Assembly: GCA_947184155.2 (NCBI GenBank)
Contig: CAMXCT020001693.1
Location: forward strand, 1-64,000
Reading direction: 5' to 3'
Length of the DNA: 64,000 nt
Source of the DNA: Cladocopium goreaui
Taxonomy: Eukaryota > Sar > Dinophyceae > Suessiales > Symbiodiniaceae
The notes under the pieces were generated by a model, which worked only from the letters and a program-made list of their open reading frames with translations, was not told where the DNA came from and did no database searches. Below are positions 50,601 to 58,864 of the stretch, piece after piece. The first letter of the stretch is position 1; each line of letters starts with the position of its first letter. The translations under genes were made by a program, and so were the position numbers.

Positions 50601-50716
50601 CTCAGCAAAGTCATTCCCAAGATGATCGACAGTTCACCAATGAGTGGCAGAAGTGGCATGGGCGCTGGTACCAAAAGGTTATCAGGCATGGCCGTGTCGA
50701 ATGGGAAGAGGGATAA
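38648..50716 (+). CDS. Copia gag-pol polyprotein with extra C-terminal domains, 4022 aa
   Basis: Domains in order: coiled coil (~50-265); capsid-like Gag (~395-620); two CCCH fingers, C-x7-C-x5-C-x3-H, at 654-672 and 710-728, where copia usually has a CCHC knuckle; aspartic protease DTGS (904-907); integrase HHCC (H1079, H1083, C1090, C1093) and catalytic D1124, D1186, E1217; reverse transcriptase ~1575-1880 with DAIQAYIQA, ALYGHPDSGG and YVDD (1805-1808); RNase H D2158/D2160, E2202, D2294 and ADILTKP. Then come a methyltransferase-like segment (~2407-2590), a possible SGNH-like segment (~2770-3000), a Pro/Ala/Lys-rich linker, a Tpt1/KptA-like domain (~3190-3440), a second Pro/Lys-rich linker, a zinc ribbon (C3678, C3681, C3692, C3695) and a charged tail. 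There is no frameshift between gag and pol. The start is fixed by the upstream TAG. Confidence 0.93.
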   Translation: MERTTGDTSGGGALVPSSGATVATTGSQQSLPAGTNPTPMSVDEGFFTQPVQAYFQFVQNNLTYINEGNIDAFRQEAEERHTHLMEQKVQQLYQEFEGVCLSEIAHQRAEADRRHEHLVSEYSVSQTAAEHEVAKLRQELSDANAKLKNAANAVALEAEQRANQKVAHITAQYEQRFSELRGSLEADCKRIVDETVEYAKNGMEGFKKEEQAVIQEIREECSRQENQAAELNFQLQGQVEDLMEKLNKYSAPEISVDRAVEVDDAQGGNNVDLYMTPKSAVGTKAGAEPMPNTGMSSLAMDAKERLSNLFSTTPAGSAAPPKLPPLPVQRQNDDDANQDHSVPSPTVIASDPGKKAAEAGLGLSGQQLLDLITRLTSKDSDGEKPRTKEAETIKLNDMPAPEAYRHWRNHVRDEVKSCSDKPDEAWLWLNEVFDNKTPREKLEEKLQDPGKFITLDTKLSAALTRSAKGDLATKIHNFKDEKSKNGIQVRGRRVLLMFEDYFRTSEEAGSLYRVEDLLGVVRAGESVEDLRRFLNRWDATIAGMETPPDDLVLRDILLRQIRKCQLMKYDIEAFDRAPEKSEQKSYAFLLRNIRDLLDRERLRSNRNRIVEKNKQTEKPQPAAPAQGGKDRGKGKGDRGRTRGRSQSGKGDKICYKFRDGKCEKGKDCPYKHVKDSSRSGTPKRKGKGKGGSRSGSPNRKSKEEMAKIPCTYFQQGKCRRGDKCFYKHEVAAAPTKDPKRTNSPAPKKKASAKAAPCITQRYACIAKGKGLPKATKAMKEQCHRAVVFSSKVEYIKVPATGEQRKVVHKPRIYEKTFPDSESVPKPDKLVAHRAQVSARQLQELVKLFGSETQPKCRFRCNDPEGGVSCNHCRAMIGPKNKVSNTHLPTVATPASKDGCVWLVDTGSEQDLISEGMLKTAKATNRRISDTPISLATANGSTRADEVADVKVDALHQPFSPYILEETPAVLSVGVRCMEQGYSFVWPADGRPYFIRPDMGVIELNVDGRVPVIDSSCRVLNSGQFKKDCDLLRLFAMVAAKAEGADEEGVDEGVAHDSETEYIRSRKASDLEQEACSKSHQFCHYPKNPFCKICQKARMMAPPAKKKGGQKRLETKSFGDHIVADHTVIKSNVEEGVKGETVALVMKDIHTQFRHVYPSQTKSSESCVNAFNHFLSHKDEVGAVYTDNSRELIATISELGYRHQTSTEYVDSSKSFVEREIRHMLEGTRTNLVQSGLPLQYWPMAMQHFSMAVNATPQLNGDDAPWKLRFEEDFPGQLIPFGAKILFWNNPKRVDNTSGKTSPTANDGIFLGYHIQPGFAWKGEYLVAKLEALDYHAEMGSITVQRARRVELIAGGFVFPLRALKEAKEPKPDRLVDNVIADPRPIPFQSELQTEEHVEESEAAIDKSTEAVLDALASDERPAEEPVFPDIKYTPTGTPIPDGYHWDGTRLVKTYKGSKRPESIPSDFWKMLSPKDRQKLVEEEAEKMAIGSGGAASSSASKGPKKKKGAVATARKLRVNPSPSGEPSVSTWEVIPQDRPKFCVPAMPKAVPAKPELHRPELREMIKNKIAELEFKMALELFSAVARLVPKDEVRKNPKAKAALDKEWENLRTKGVWDESRVRECKSIVEEARKKGETVHLGRIFEACYEKGSELPADDPRRKFKGRTVFQGNNVRDQDSDHALFAELGSSPASMEAAKLLDAFGSQPGFSKAQADAIQAYIQALFTGVPTWLSLPRNRWPEHWEKQFWQPMVPLVLALYGHPDSGGIWENHLNSRIGKEGWKQILPDIWQSIFYHAEYNCMLVVYVDDFKLAGPTENMDKAWASIKRAVNIGDPEPYDRYFGCQHVEFNNVTLPRKAHPFAHVFDSQAAAAARTQHRTNDFWQHDPFNKTWTRYHLQPRKKLFEPGDEGGEFVKSLHSERVTMFDKNVEFKGLPVLNMHMSDESSAIVEDDMTVDQKIQTKDFWTGRTIFRYGDEYGNTNQFALPSKNRPGPHRDKREAKNEKKSQRFKSIESVVTNKSGCMNKPVNLVRYDMSSFMESCVDAYCELAKVQKDDLPVVATPFTEAGIARPTLDEKEKPGRLQPIASKVLMKILFAARMARPDLLRATQSLASRVTKWSIECDIALHRLVSYIKSTKDVFMEGFVGDSFEDCQLWLFADADHAGEHDSKSTSGCAMFLVGPNTYFPLNAFSKKQTVVANSSTEAEVVSANHALRAEGIPMLALLEQLGIFKKLSQKAGSNPKPNTLEQNDPVFTRIDKEIDEIRYGNVEGGLSAANINGLKAHFPEFYQVKFMEDNQASITVMGTGNSSTMRYANKTQNICFKWMKQLFEEDQFDLINVGTNWQTADILTKPFTSPTKWEHALRLMAIGKTWIDADKPKVRQVDSKPACPANVDDQGGRDGSNSFQRMLIEFCCSSDSKLCTPRQASKGCRLIRVTENEDGTTQGCRKWLAQEVQSFRESNPEGEILLYASLPCVGGSPWGYINSLTDKGAERIEQQQKEFTKLFKSLQKVISEIDGPHFSIAFELSKNCKYWKWPMVQSFLKRQELKLYPFHGCQFGVIDLDGNPMKKGWMIATNMEELSSLSEYVCDGSHTHGQSRGTALKLAENYTFKLTDFIHDCFRSRANRAQTAKNRKRLALPAMSRRSEDSNLSIAEKMNVRALKSAGLKTVPQQSNMSEWLAFRKCLDVQGDRHAGWEDIFSTILASSTILAQGNRTEDLELAAGFMQCFTAQSMSTDALTNVPWAKEIRHLSELEHDSLWDLSLPTEYVPGTSRPAVDVVPTIYVVTSDSTLALITGKGKTLKKYTLKEDLGLRKSDMVLEIGHDMLWGKDLQQLCKANISMIKELMAKYSSHGSAIRVISVIFWSGNEICGEYGVEPLPIWGQREPQGDWNAIMDRVKGNIVWWNNQLKELGVDQAALIGEPDPLTYGLSLIFTTFIERLKEWFHKEIASDNDRIRWIKNDMLPPRLELRDYFHAFETELNRSEMIGYVMATLHMLHMTDILIPQYNLSLYKRRRPAGEATMRDVPPKMEHLPVRFVQVLNSLREKVNKPAPSVSTPESFTAEELRDRPTDAGVAEDDDEEGDPWDALDPDEHEGPSVGKAKASHAAPPDPKAKPQTTQEDSTQATSAGEPLQENEIKGTIIPKHALGHLDKYRITLDENINAEVVEHCVVDAHPYELIVKTCWEMDGAKELKYPDRMDRHKTKVNAVTRGQPGQDTSGFDENMWLDLDDFFRMFNQMLPAKLPRMTVEELISLLYWDNKCRFEFQCIAGYQKATRKGLAYWPIRIRAVQGHTKRAMDAASAEDTFNAVEIYALSGAAAIQKMNAKGKKITTPQMCPGVLYHRTTKGNWKGIIENGFVAGGGERNSSGRAHSYFSDVRVDEKEYVSGLRAERPIEIRVAMAEAAKAGIVFFRTASDGILTSDVVPPQYIISVDDTAKKVNLYRRQQEVAQSAASSGGEVGVQQLAETFEAKASKRTGSTSPAASTGAPTAKTFFPGKVKPPPPNVAQLASMPGYASSRLLPPPPKGEAPKPPEAKVEGPKTPPKVEGPKTPPKTPPKEGTSAPHAPEVPKAVTSEVDAAAKDEPAKKKAALTSVPTAVPAASSAAAFLEPVPKVAPPKAVQKDPKAPVAGSPKKTPAATSKSLVPKQKSRPKGDDQPSKKEVKKEDKKPVPVKIEVTQCSRCFAQTFKGQIECDVCGLMLEGINKADRTKIAERRKAALHKLGLYYDFRGEYLQSITHDQLESLGLLDDQARGSSSPEAGLLARAKSRFDRALSLGYVSVADRFAQDATFAESVLNEGENEYDCERYDLLKSAHLPKPGRTKAQVKMGISEQSQLEHNAMRLVYLDLASRYDVPKSFRYIDQPWFYMYRTEIYSEEEYIDYLNRNPGHNLLLSCTGVDNIAVHDAERHLRWIKGQNEELYKQNAAEKKKQSDRAREQNEAKRKAEQTGAYGQGPSKKGTAKPVARTSTSVEVASSSTSASQWLNRPQQSHSQDDRQFTNEWQKWHGRWYQKVIRHGRVEWEEG
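45866..46420 (+). other. Methyltransferase-like domain in the polyprotein (residues ~2407-2590)
   Basis: IEFCCSSDSKLC (2409-2420) resembles a glycine-poor SAM motif I. LYASLPCVGGSPW (P2472, C2473) resembles the Pro-Cys motif IV of cytosine-5 DNA methyltransferases. FELSKNCKYWKWP and FHGCQFG follow. Dinoflagellate retrotransposons that captured DNA methyltransferases are known, which makes this plausible. However, the usual ENV motif and target-recognition order are not evident, so the enzyme class and activity are open. Confidence 0.4.
48215..48960 (+). other. Tpt1/KptA-like RNA 2'-phosphotransferase domain (residues ~3190-3440)
   Basis: The segment follows the Tpt1/KptA family in order. DRHK (R3199, H3200) corresponds to the LRH motif; WLDLDDFFRMF to the winged-helix segment; CRFEF to the KRF motif; IRAVQGH (R3286, H3291) to IRANQGH; LYHRT (H3341) to the HGT motif; GIVFFRTASDGILTSDVVPP (R3411) to the FFRS.NGV.LT..VPP end. 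The four catalytic residues Arg-His-Arg-Arg are all present. Family members use NAD+ to remove an RNA 2'-phosphate, mainly at tRNA splice junctions; some ADP-ribosylate nucleic-acid ends. A retrotransposon use is unknown. Confidence 0.7.
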
Positions 50717-50865
50717 ATTGTGACACTGCTTGCATCGACGATCGATTGTATATAGCCGCTGTACTTTTGTATGTTTTCCTCAGGTCTGCAAAGAGCTGGC
50801 TCGGTAAGGCAGGTTTAAAAGCCTCGCCCTGGTAAGTGGGCAGCCTTGCCGTGTCCGGCTCACCT

Positions 50866-50873
50866 GAGGGGGG
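50866..50873 (+). promoter_or_regulatory. Polypurine tract (plus-strand primer)
   Basis: GAGGGGGG abuts the first base of the 3' LTR, the position required for plus-strand priming. Similar purine runs (GATGAGGGGGGGGAG near 44,366; CAGGGGGGACG near 45,830) lie inside pol and might act as internal tracts. Confidence 0.85.
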
Positions 50874-51043
50874 TGTATTTGCATCCCACATAAAACATAG
50901 CTGTATCATAGTATGCTTACTAGCATTGCGGCTCAGGTAAAAAGTAGCTTGTGCGCCGCTAGCTTAACGGTATTTGTCCCTTTTAGGTTTATCAGTCCAT
51001 TTGGGTATAACTAGGTTAACCCTTGCTGAAACCTGAAAATACA
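50874..51043 (+). repeat. 3' LTR, 170 bp
   Basis: Same sequence as the 5' LTR by direct reading, TGTATTTGCA to GAAAATACA. Confidence 0.95.
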
Positions 51044-51048
51044 ACATC
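51044..51048. repeat. Target-site duplication, right (ACATC)
   Basis: Repeats the five bases before the 5' LTR. It runs into a CAT microsatellite. Confidence 0.9.
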
Positions 51049-51075
51049 ATCATCATCATCATCATCATCATCATT
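51046..51075. repeat. CAT microsatellite at the insertion flank
   Basis: About ten CAT triplets directly after the target duplication. It is present on the right side only. Confidence 0.9.
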
Positions 51076-52200
51076 AAATGGGCAAAATATGTGGGAAAGT
51101 CACTTATGAATGGAGATTTACTGGAACATCATGGAACAAAATGCTGTAAATGGAAGCGACGCCGAGGACAAAGCCACCACATCGTAGCAGGTGGACCGCA
51201 GCCTGGTGAGGGCCCCGAATCTTGGATGAGCGAGCGAGCTATGGGAAACCAGGGGGAAATAGGGATGAATGAGGATAACGTCTAAGTCAATGTATATATA
51301 TATAATATATTTCAATAAATGTATATATGTATATATGCAATTATATGACATATAATATGTGACATATATATAATATATACACATATTCAATAAATGACCA
51401 CCAAATAAATAAATCCAACACAAAACCAGGCGTTTGCAGGCTGGTATTTAATATTGTGGTATTCGGAGGAAAGGATTACACTTTTTATTTTAATATACTC
51501 TGCTTACCTTTACTCAAACATGAACGCATGTTGAAGAAATGTGGCAACTTTCGAGGGAAACTTGGGCCCTTTCCCAGGACCAACTTGGTGTACATCACCA
51601 CCTGAGCTCCATTGTCTACCACGGAGGAGCGGTTGGATTTGGGCCTGCAGGCATTCCACTTACTTTTGTGTCAGTAGGATGCAACAATCGGCGACATTTT
51701 TTTTTTTGCCATCTTGCAGCTCTAAAAGAAAGCGCTTGCACCATGGAACCGACGAAATCAAACCGCAAACCGGCGCCAAGACTATTGCGAATTCTCTTGG
51801 GTTCCGCAAAATCAGAGTCACAGCAACCAACAAAGCAGCAATGATGAATTCAGATTTTCAGAAAGATATCACCAACTACTGTGATGTTGCTCTCTCTCTC
51901 TCTCTCTCTCTCTCTCTGGAGGTACATAAGAACTCATTTATCTGACTCAACGGAACCAAAATGCATGAATCCGAGTTGATCAGAGCAACTTTGTCACTAA
52001 GAATCATCTTGAAAACATGTTCCACAGCAACAAAACAACGCAGACCAACTGTTCTCTTCCACATCTGTATTATGCCAGTGGTTGAAAAGCGCAATGAATA
52101 TGTCTTCTCTTAGTTGTCTTTAGCGTGGGAAGACATTGCAGTACTTGACACTCCCGGACAGTTGGCACAGTGATGTTTGGCGCCGTTGTAGCTTGCTCCG
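51076..52200. other. Intergenic/intronic stretch with microsatellites
   Basis: AT tracts at about 51,290-51,385 and a CT run at 51,889-51,918. A segment after TTGCAG at about 51,720-51,838 reads LHHGTDEIKPQTGAKTIANS and could be an exon of an unknown gene. Confidence 0.4.
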
Positions 52201-52203
52201 CAG

Positions 52204-55200
52204 GTTCACTTTACATTGGCGACATGACAAATGGGCGACTGGTGAAATGGCCCATTGGTGCAAAGCAAGGCATGGAACGGTGATGGGTGACCATTCCCAG
52301 CAGTCCATCCAGCCACTGTGCAGGTGAAATTCTCCTGCAAGAAAGCAACAACCGGCAGCAGCTGTGTGTGGAAACCTTCGCAGTTGGCCGGGATGGCACC
52401 TGTTATCTGATGGATCCGGAAAAGTGTGGGGCCCCAACTGACTGGGAAGCCGTTTTTTGGACAGGTCAGAGATGCCCAACGTTGGCGGATTTTTCTTGGG
52501 GTCCACCGTTGTACCTTTCCTTCATCCCAGCTTCCCCTCACAAGCCATGGTGCCGTTCTGTTTCAAAGGAGCGTCTGGAGTGTGAAGGATGGGCAGTGCG
52601 TGAGGTGCTGTTGGGAACTTTTTCCGACGGAGATGTGGAAATTCAGCTGGTGAGTTCAAATATGTTCATTTTCCATCCCTGGAAATGAGATATGAGATGG
52701 TCATGGATGGTCCAATTTGTCATTTAATGTCATTCATACTCTTGGGATGGGACTCACCAGCTGGTCAACCCACCGTTTGGAGAGATGTTGCGAGATATAA
52801 CATGGGGGCCTGAATGGACTTTACCATGGACTTTACCATACTTTACCTCAATTGATGGTTTGGGGCAGGGTATATGGGTATGGATCAATACCTATAAAAA
52901 TAGCATTTTTAATGGGATGAACATCCATAAATCCCAGCTATTTTGATGATAGATAGTAGATTAGTAGATACCATTCAGGTCCCCATTATACCTCATAATA
53001 GAATATCTTTGGGGGTTGCGTTGATAGAGTCAGGGCTTCACAAATGTATCAACTCATGCAGCGAACTCGCGCAGGGTCTTCGAAGCAAAGGAGCCCATCT
53101 GGATCTGGGGATCCGGGGGATCCGGGGGATCTGGGTGCGTTTTTGCGCGTTAAGCGCGCCACGCAGCACGTTGCGTATTGTCCAAAACCAAAACCAGGTT
53201 CCATTGGATTTATGGTGGATTTATGGTGGATTTATGGTGGATTTATGGTGGATTTATGGTGGATTTATGGTGGATTTATGGTGGATTTATGGTGGTTGGA
53301 AAATCATTTTCTACTTGATTTGAGAATTTTGAGACCGGAAAAGAATGGGAAAAACACTGGAGAAGATTTGCCAAGTGCCCAGCCCAGAGTCTTCCAGGAG
53401 AAGAATCGACTGGAGGGATTTGAAGGAGGAAACTTCCCTGGCATCGTTGACTTGAAATGTTCACCTGCAGGTGAGAAAGGGCCACATGTGGCGGCGGCAT
53501 GGCAGATCAGGATGACCTCCAGAGTCTTTCTTTTTTTTCGTTATAGAAATGGTCCACATACATATTCATATTATATATATATATATGTATATTGTATATT
53601 GTATATTTGAGATATTTTCAGCCAAAGATTGTGAAAAATACAGGAGTTAGAGGTGACTCAGCTGAATTAACCTTCAAACAGATTTATTGCTCAGATTTTC
53701 TGAGCTGGTGTCCAGGTGAGCTCTATGTGTGTGACAAGGGACGTACTCGAATTCAGAAGCTGGGCCAGGTTGGAGCTTTCAAACCTTCCTGGGATCACCT
53801 GGTGATCAAAGGTAGTCTCAAATTACCAAGAGTTCTTCCAAGGCACCGATATCAGCGCGTGATCGGCTGAGGAAAGTGAACAACAAAGAGCTGATCCCCA
53901 TGACGCCGTCAAGTGTCTTGCCGTTTAGCAGGACCTGGTTTGGAGGTAGACCCTGGATGACGTCATATCGATAGGTGTAAGGCATAGGATTTTTTGAGCC
54001 TCCGCATGCTGAGATCCAGATGCAATCCATGGCAATCCAACTGCTTATTATCACCCAAGGACATTATTCAGATGGGTTGTCAAAAAACAATCACACACTG
54101 AACATTTCGCCAAGTAACAAACTCGCTTGCCATTTCTCGGCAAAGCTCCAGAAAAATTGGGTTTTGAAAATGAGACCTGAGGCAAGACGTCCCTGAGTTT
54201 CCATGCTTGGACCTTCGTCATTTCACAGGACCTGGAAAAGATATCCCCTTGTGATATCCCCCTTGGAATTACTTGGGCATCCCACTTAGCAAGTGGGTAA
54301 GAAACATATCATACCCCAGTTCTGTATGGAATATCCCCAGTTGCATATGGCTGATCAATCACTTACTCAGCGAAATGCACTTTACCAGTAGCCTCTGGTG
54401 ATTTCGCATGGAAAATGGCCCGTCTATAGATGAATTATGATGGATTTACCGTGATTTACCGTGATTTACCCATTAAAAACGGGTATTTTTTCCTCCCAAA
54501 GCGTCCCTTAAAGCGTTGCACCGATCCCTGCAGGATGACTCCATCTACATCAGCGATGCTGCGGGCGACCGGATCCTGAAATTCAGCGGCCAGGGCAATG
54601 GCATCGTGGTCGACAGCTGAGAGCACAAAATTGGTTGAGAAGTGGGGAAAGATCATCTTCCAGACATCTTTCATTTTTTCATATCTATCTAAAATATCTA
54701 CTGTACTCTAATGTATATTACAAGAATATATATATATAATACTACATATACATGTATATATATATACATATATATATATATATGTATATACATATATATA
54801 TACCAGTGTATATATGTATATACATGTATGTATATATACATACATATGTATATATATACATATGTATGTATGTATGTATGTATATATATACATACATTGT
54901 CTAAGGTATATCCTACTGGGGGGCCAAGTCATTCCCAGGTGGTAGACTGTGCTGCGGTGGGAATTCGCCCCACAGACATGGCGTTGCACGGAAACGATGT
55001 CTACATTTCAGTTGCTTGGCGTGGCGTCCGTACCGGAGGCTCGGGGATCTCCGGGATCTCCGGAGAGACGAGGAGACTAAGTCTTGGCAACAAACAAGAA
55101 GTGCTACCCTCTGGTAATTTAACATAGCTATGGAAAATGGACCATTTACAGATGATTTTCCCAATAAAACCTCCATTTATAATGGATTTTCCATAGCTAT

Positions 55201-56600
55201 GTTAAATTACCAGAGGCTACAGTATTGAATCAGTAAAGAAATGTCAGGAACAAGACTTGAGACTCAATGAACAATACTCATGCAGCTGGCAAGCACGGAC
55301 ATTTGGTGTTGCAAGGCAGTAGTTGCTGAAGGGACAAGGTCAATTTATAGAGTCAATTGGAATTGCAGGACCCTAAACTAGAGATGCTGTACCATGTAAA
55401 GTCATATTTTTGGGGAATATCCCCTCACATCATAGCCCTTATAAACGGTAGGTACCTCCAATTTAGGTGAATGAAATGGCCATTGATATAATGCTGGGCC
55501 ATGCGATCAAAGGATGTACCAAGTAGCCTATGCCTGCCATGGCTTCACCATTCCAACATAGTGAGTTCTGTTTTTTTTCTTTTAATTTTGTCAGGGTTAC
55601 CATTGTTTTTTTTTTTACTAAGATCTACATGAACCTGTGTTTTAAGGTCTTATGATGTTTTACGCCTTGTTGAAACTTTAAATGCCTGAGCATGCCATGT
55701 TTTTTCCGATACTGACGACTTATACAATCCTTGTGCCAAGAGCTGAAGTTATGTCCATATTTTTCAACGGTCAGAAGTTGGTGAGAAGCTATAAGATATA
55801 GACACTCCCAAGTTTTCACTGGCTCAAATCTAAATAACCTATACATACTTATACCTAACTCCATTTCTCAACGCAGTCATACCATGTCATACCCCCATCA
55901 GTTGCTGAGGACATGCAACGTGGCTCCATTTGGAAGAAATGCAGCGACGAAGCGGCGTTGATGGAGATAGCGAACCCCGCGTCACTAGCCTTGTTGGGCG
56001 AGATGGGGATATAACTCATATAGCCCCAGCAACATAATCCCATCCCCACATCTCCAGTTCATGGTAAACACTCCCTCAGAAACCATGGTCTAATAATGAT
56101 AATAAATATGAATGATGATAACGACAATGCTAAAAATGGGGATTCGACCAACCCGTATTGTTGCTTAACTACCTACTACTAGTAGTTGGTTTACAACAAA
56201 CTATAACAAACTACAACCAGGATTTATTGGCCCACCCAGGTTGGTGACCCCCAAGAATAGATGCTTAAGCTAGGGAGGTCGTTGAATCCCCATGAATGGG
56301 AAGCGATGGATGGGGAATCAATCAACTATTGTGGCTGATTGGCCGTTTCAAATATGGTATATATATATATACACATAATACTTATATATATATATATACA
56401 TACATACATGATATGTATATTTCGACCATAGATATTGGATGATGATTCCCACATGATGAATATCGAATGGGTTGAAGCCGCCAGACACTGGAGATCCAGT
56501 GGTCACCGTCAGGAACCATGGAGGGATCTTTCGCATCGATGTGGACCCCGTCGATGGCGCATTGTTTATTTTGCACGGATCAACAGTGTCACAGTGGGGA
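52204..56600 (+). CDS. NHL-repeat (beta-propeller) protein, scattered exons
   Basis: Several exons show the NHL signature, a short strand ending in D, then R-I-x-K/R. 52,204-52,279: [20 protein letters not shown]. 52,324 to about 52,649: [13 protein letters not shown], ending at GTGAGT. 53,383-53,470: [16 protein letters not shown]. 53,716-53,768: [18 protein letters not shown]. About 54,534-54,608: [20 protein letters not shown]. About 54,939-55,028: [20 protein letters not shown]. About 56,490-56,590: [20 protein letters not shown] further segment at about 55,910-56,005 ([20 protein letters not shown]) is coding-like without NHL character. NHL propellers bind protein or RNA; the partner is unknown here. 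Start, stop and most phases are unresolved, so one gene or two neighbouring genes are possible. Confidence 0.55.
53200..53295. repeat. 11-bp minisatellite GGATTTATGGT
   Basis: Eight or so copies in an intron of the NHL gene. Open in all plus frames ([11 protein letters not shown]), with no coding meaning. Confidence 0.9.
54715..54905. repeat. TATA/TACA microsatellite
   Basis: About 190 bp of TATATA, TACATA and TATGTATG variants, with self-complementary stretches, in an NHL gene intron. Confidence 0.9.
55105..55219. mobile_element. MITE-like inverted-repeat element, copy 4 (best preserved)
   Basis: The left arm begins CCTCTGGTAATTTAACATAG and continues to GGAAAAT; the right arm is its perfect reverse complement over 31 bases. 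TA lies at both outer edges, the likely target duplication (Stowaway/mariner-like). The loop is about 50 bp. No protein. It sits in an NHL gene intron. Confidence 0.85.
55220..55900. other. Intron-like sequence
   Basis: No gene or repeat family recognised apart from poly-T runs at about 55,570-55,615. Confidence 0.5.
56355..56412. repeat. AT microsatellite
   Basis: TATATATATACACATAATAC and neighbouring TATATA/CATACATA tracts. Confidence 0.85.
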
Positions 56601-56999
56601 CCACCACCAAAGTTTCGATGTGACCACCTGCTGGCCAAAAAAGAGGGTCCTCCCAGAGGGTCCGGAGGGTCCGGAGGGTCCGGATGGCTATGGGCTCCAC
56701 CTGTTTCTGAAAATGAAGGCTTGGGGACCGGCCAGTTCAAGCGAGCACATTCTTGTCAGTTTTTGAATTTGAAATCTGAAATCTTTCAGATGTATTTGAT
56801 ACACAACCGAAAAAAATAAGTTACCCTTACTTTGGCGGAAAACAAATAAGTTACCCTTACTTTGGCAGTCTTGTCCATCTCTAACTCAGTTTCCGGTTGC
56901 CACTGAGACATAGCCAGGCAAAAGTTGGGCTTGGAGAATCAGAAGAAGCTCGCCGAAATGGTCGAAGATGAGGTGCGTTGGGCTTATTTTGATGGTATA

Positions 57000-57130
57000 A
57001 CTATCTATAACAGACTATAACCAATATTCACCTATATATATATATTGACCTATATAACCTATATTAACCTATATTAACCTATATTAACCATTCTTAACCA
57101 TTATTATCCATTTTTTAAAGTATTAACCAT
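57000..57130. repeat. ACCTATATTA/TTAACCATTA repeats
   Basis: Short AT-rich direct repeats in intron-like sequence. Confidence 0.6.
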
Positions 57131-57765
57131 CATTAACCAACCATGTTTGTATCCCCAAAGTTGGGATGCCTCTGCTCATTCAGTGGAAAAGATGGTAGAG
57201 ATGATGGTTTGAGTTGGTTATTTTTAAGCCGCAAAAAGCACCATCACCGAATTTGTCAACAGCCAAAAGTTAGGGACCCACAGCCTAAATGAAACGAACT
57301 GATCCACCACATTCCATGATTTCGACATTGTTTTGAGACCCAATTCGGAAACCTGACCAGCAATTGGTGAGTTTTTTTCGGGCTTAGCGTCATTGCAAAG
57401 CACTCACCAATTATCTTGAGTGTGTATTTCTTTCTGTTGGTCCAAGCCTCTTTCCTGTCTTCTTTGTTACCCGGCAATCGCTGGGCATTGCTGGTTTCAT
57501 CCCCCAAGATGGGACGATACACCATTTCCCGTCGATATTCCCATGTCCATTTTTTTGTTTCATGATATCTTGATATTTTGTTGGTGGATATTGAAGAAAA
57601 TAGGTTTCTTTGGATATTAAAAACAAATGGTCATGTTCATTTTTCTTTGTTTCATATGGAGGTTTTCTCGAATAGGACTAGCCCCAAATCATCCAAGTCA
57701 TTAGACCAGTCTAATATTGAAACCCATGGTGACTTGGGGATCCCCCATTTTGGGAACCCACCATT

Positions 57766-57877
57766 TACCCTCTGGTAATTTGTTACATAGCTATTGAACA
57801 TGGCCCAGTCGAAATAGTTGATTTACCCATTGAAAATGGTGATTTTCCATAGTTATGTAAACGTTTACCAGAGGGTA
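57766..57877. mobile_element. MITE-like inverted-repeat element, copy 5
   Basis: TACCCTCTGGTAATTTGTTA at the left and TTTACCAGAGGGTA at the right, TA at both edges, AT-rich interior. Directly followed by the CACCATTAAT minisatellite, as at 24.1 kb. Confidence 0.75.
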
Positions 57878-58022
57878 AATCACCATTAATCACCATCAAT
57901 CACCATTAATCACCATTAATCACCATTAATTATCATTATTTACCACTATTAATCACTATTAACCACTATTAACCACTTTTAACCACTATTAATCACTATT
58001 AACCACTATTAATCATGTGTTT
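57878..58022. repeat. CACCATTAAT minisatellite next to a MITE
   Basis: Ten-bp units AATCACCATT grading into ACCACTATTA. It has the same order of variants as the 24.1-kb copy, so element and array seem to have moved together. Confidence 0.8.
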
Positions 58023-58864
58023 GTTTACTATAAGCCATTGGTGTTCTTCCAATCTTCGTTCCATCCCAAATGCCGCAGGATCGCCGCATCGCATGCCTGG
58101 AGAGTCGTGCTGCCAAATGGCACGATCTGCTGAGTGATGCCATCAACGAGCACAGGGCCTCAGATGGAAAGATGCCTGGAAAATCCCCGAAGAACATGGC
58201 GATTTTCCATGGTTGGGATAGCTAAGCAGGCTGGGCTGCGTTTATGCCCAGTGCCACAACAGAGTGGATGAATAAAGGATGAACTTTGAGGAGATTCGCT
58301 GTTGTGTTTTTTTTTGTTTAATTTTTGCCTTGTCATGGTGCAGAGATTCAGGACCATTCAGCATCTGCAGAAGAAGCAGAGTCAAACTGTGGAGGAGCAA
58401 GGGTCTTGTTGACACAGCTGCTCAGGGAATGTGGACGTGTACCTTTTGCTTAGTCACGAGACGAATATGTTTGGCATAAAGTATTGGAACAATCTTGATT
58501 CACTTAGAAGCAGTCAAAAGTACTCAGTTTTGCACTCTTATATATTTGTACTCGTATGTATATACACACGCTCCTAATCATCAAAAGTTTGGCTTCTGCT
58601 GTGCCGTGGCTTCTCCATGATGCCATCATTGGTGCGCTTGCACATGGCGACTTGGGGCTTGGTTCATTTCTGAGGTTGTATCCCTTATATAGATACAGAA
58701 TGGGGTTGCAATCTTGCCTGTCATCCGTTTGTCACATCATTTAGAGACTCAATAAAAGGGGTCGTGCTGCCCATTATCAAACACATTAACCGTGTAACTA
58801 GCTCCCTATCCAATCATACCCTTTAGTAATCAAAGGAGGGCTTTTATTTTTTTTGTTTTCCAGC

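Larger units (their letters stand above)
38451..51043 (+). mobile_element. Intact copia-type LTR retrotransposon, 12.6 kb
   Basis: Two 170-bp LTRs that I read as identical, each TG..CA, a 5-bp target duplication, a 27-bp leader, one uninterrupted 4022-codon gag-pol ORF, a short 3' region and a GAGGGGGG polypurine tract touching the 3' LTR. The integrase precedes the reverse transcriptase, which defines the copia (Pseudoviridae) order. Identical LTRs and an open ORF indicate a very recent insertion. The element is more than twice the usual copia size because of about 1,600 extra residues after RNase H and a long N-terminal coiled coil. Confidence 0.95.
56925..58455 (+). other. Unrecognised gene, candidate exons with helical character
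   Basis: Exon-like segments are at about 56,928-56,973 (LENQKKLAEMVEDE before GTGCGT), 58,078 to about 58,170 (DRRIACLESRAAKWHDLLSD, after ATGCCGCAG) and 58,342-58,452 (LLTQLLRECGRVPFA and stop). They are charged and probably helical. No family recognised. They may continue the NHL gene or belong to the gene ending at 60,655. Confidence 0.35.
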
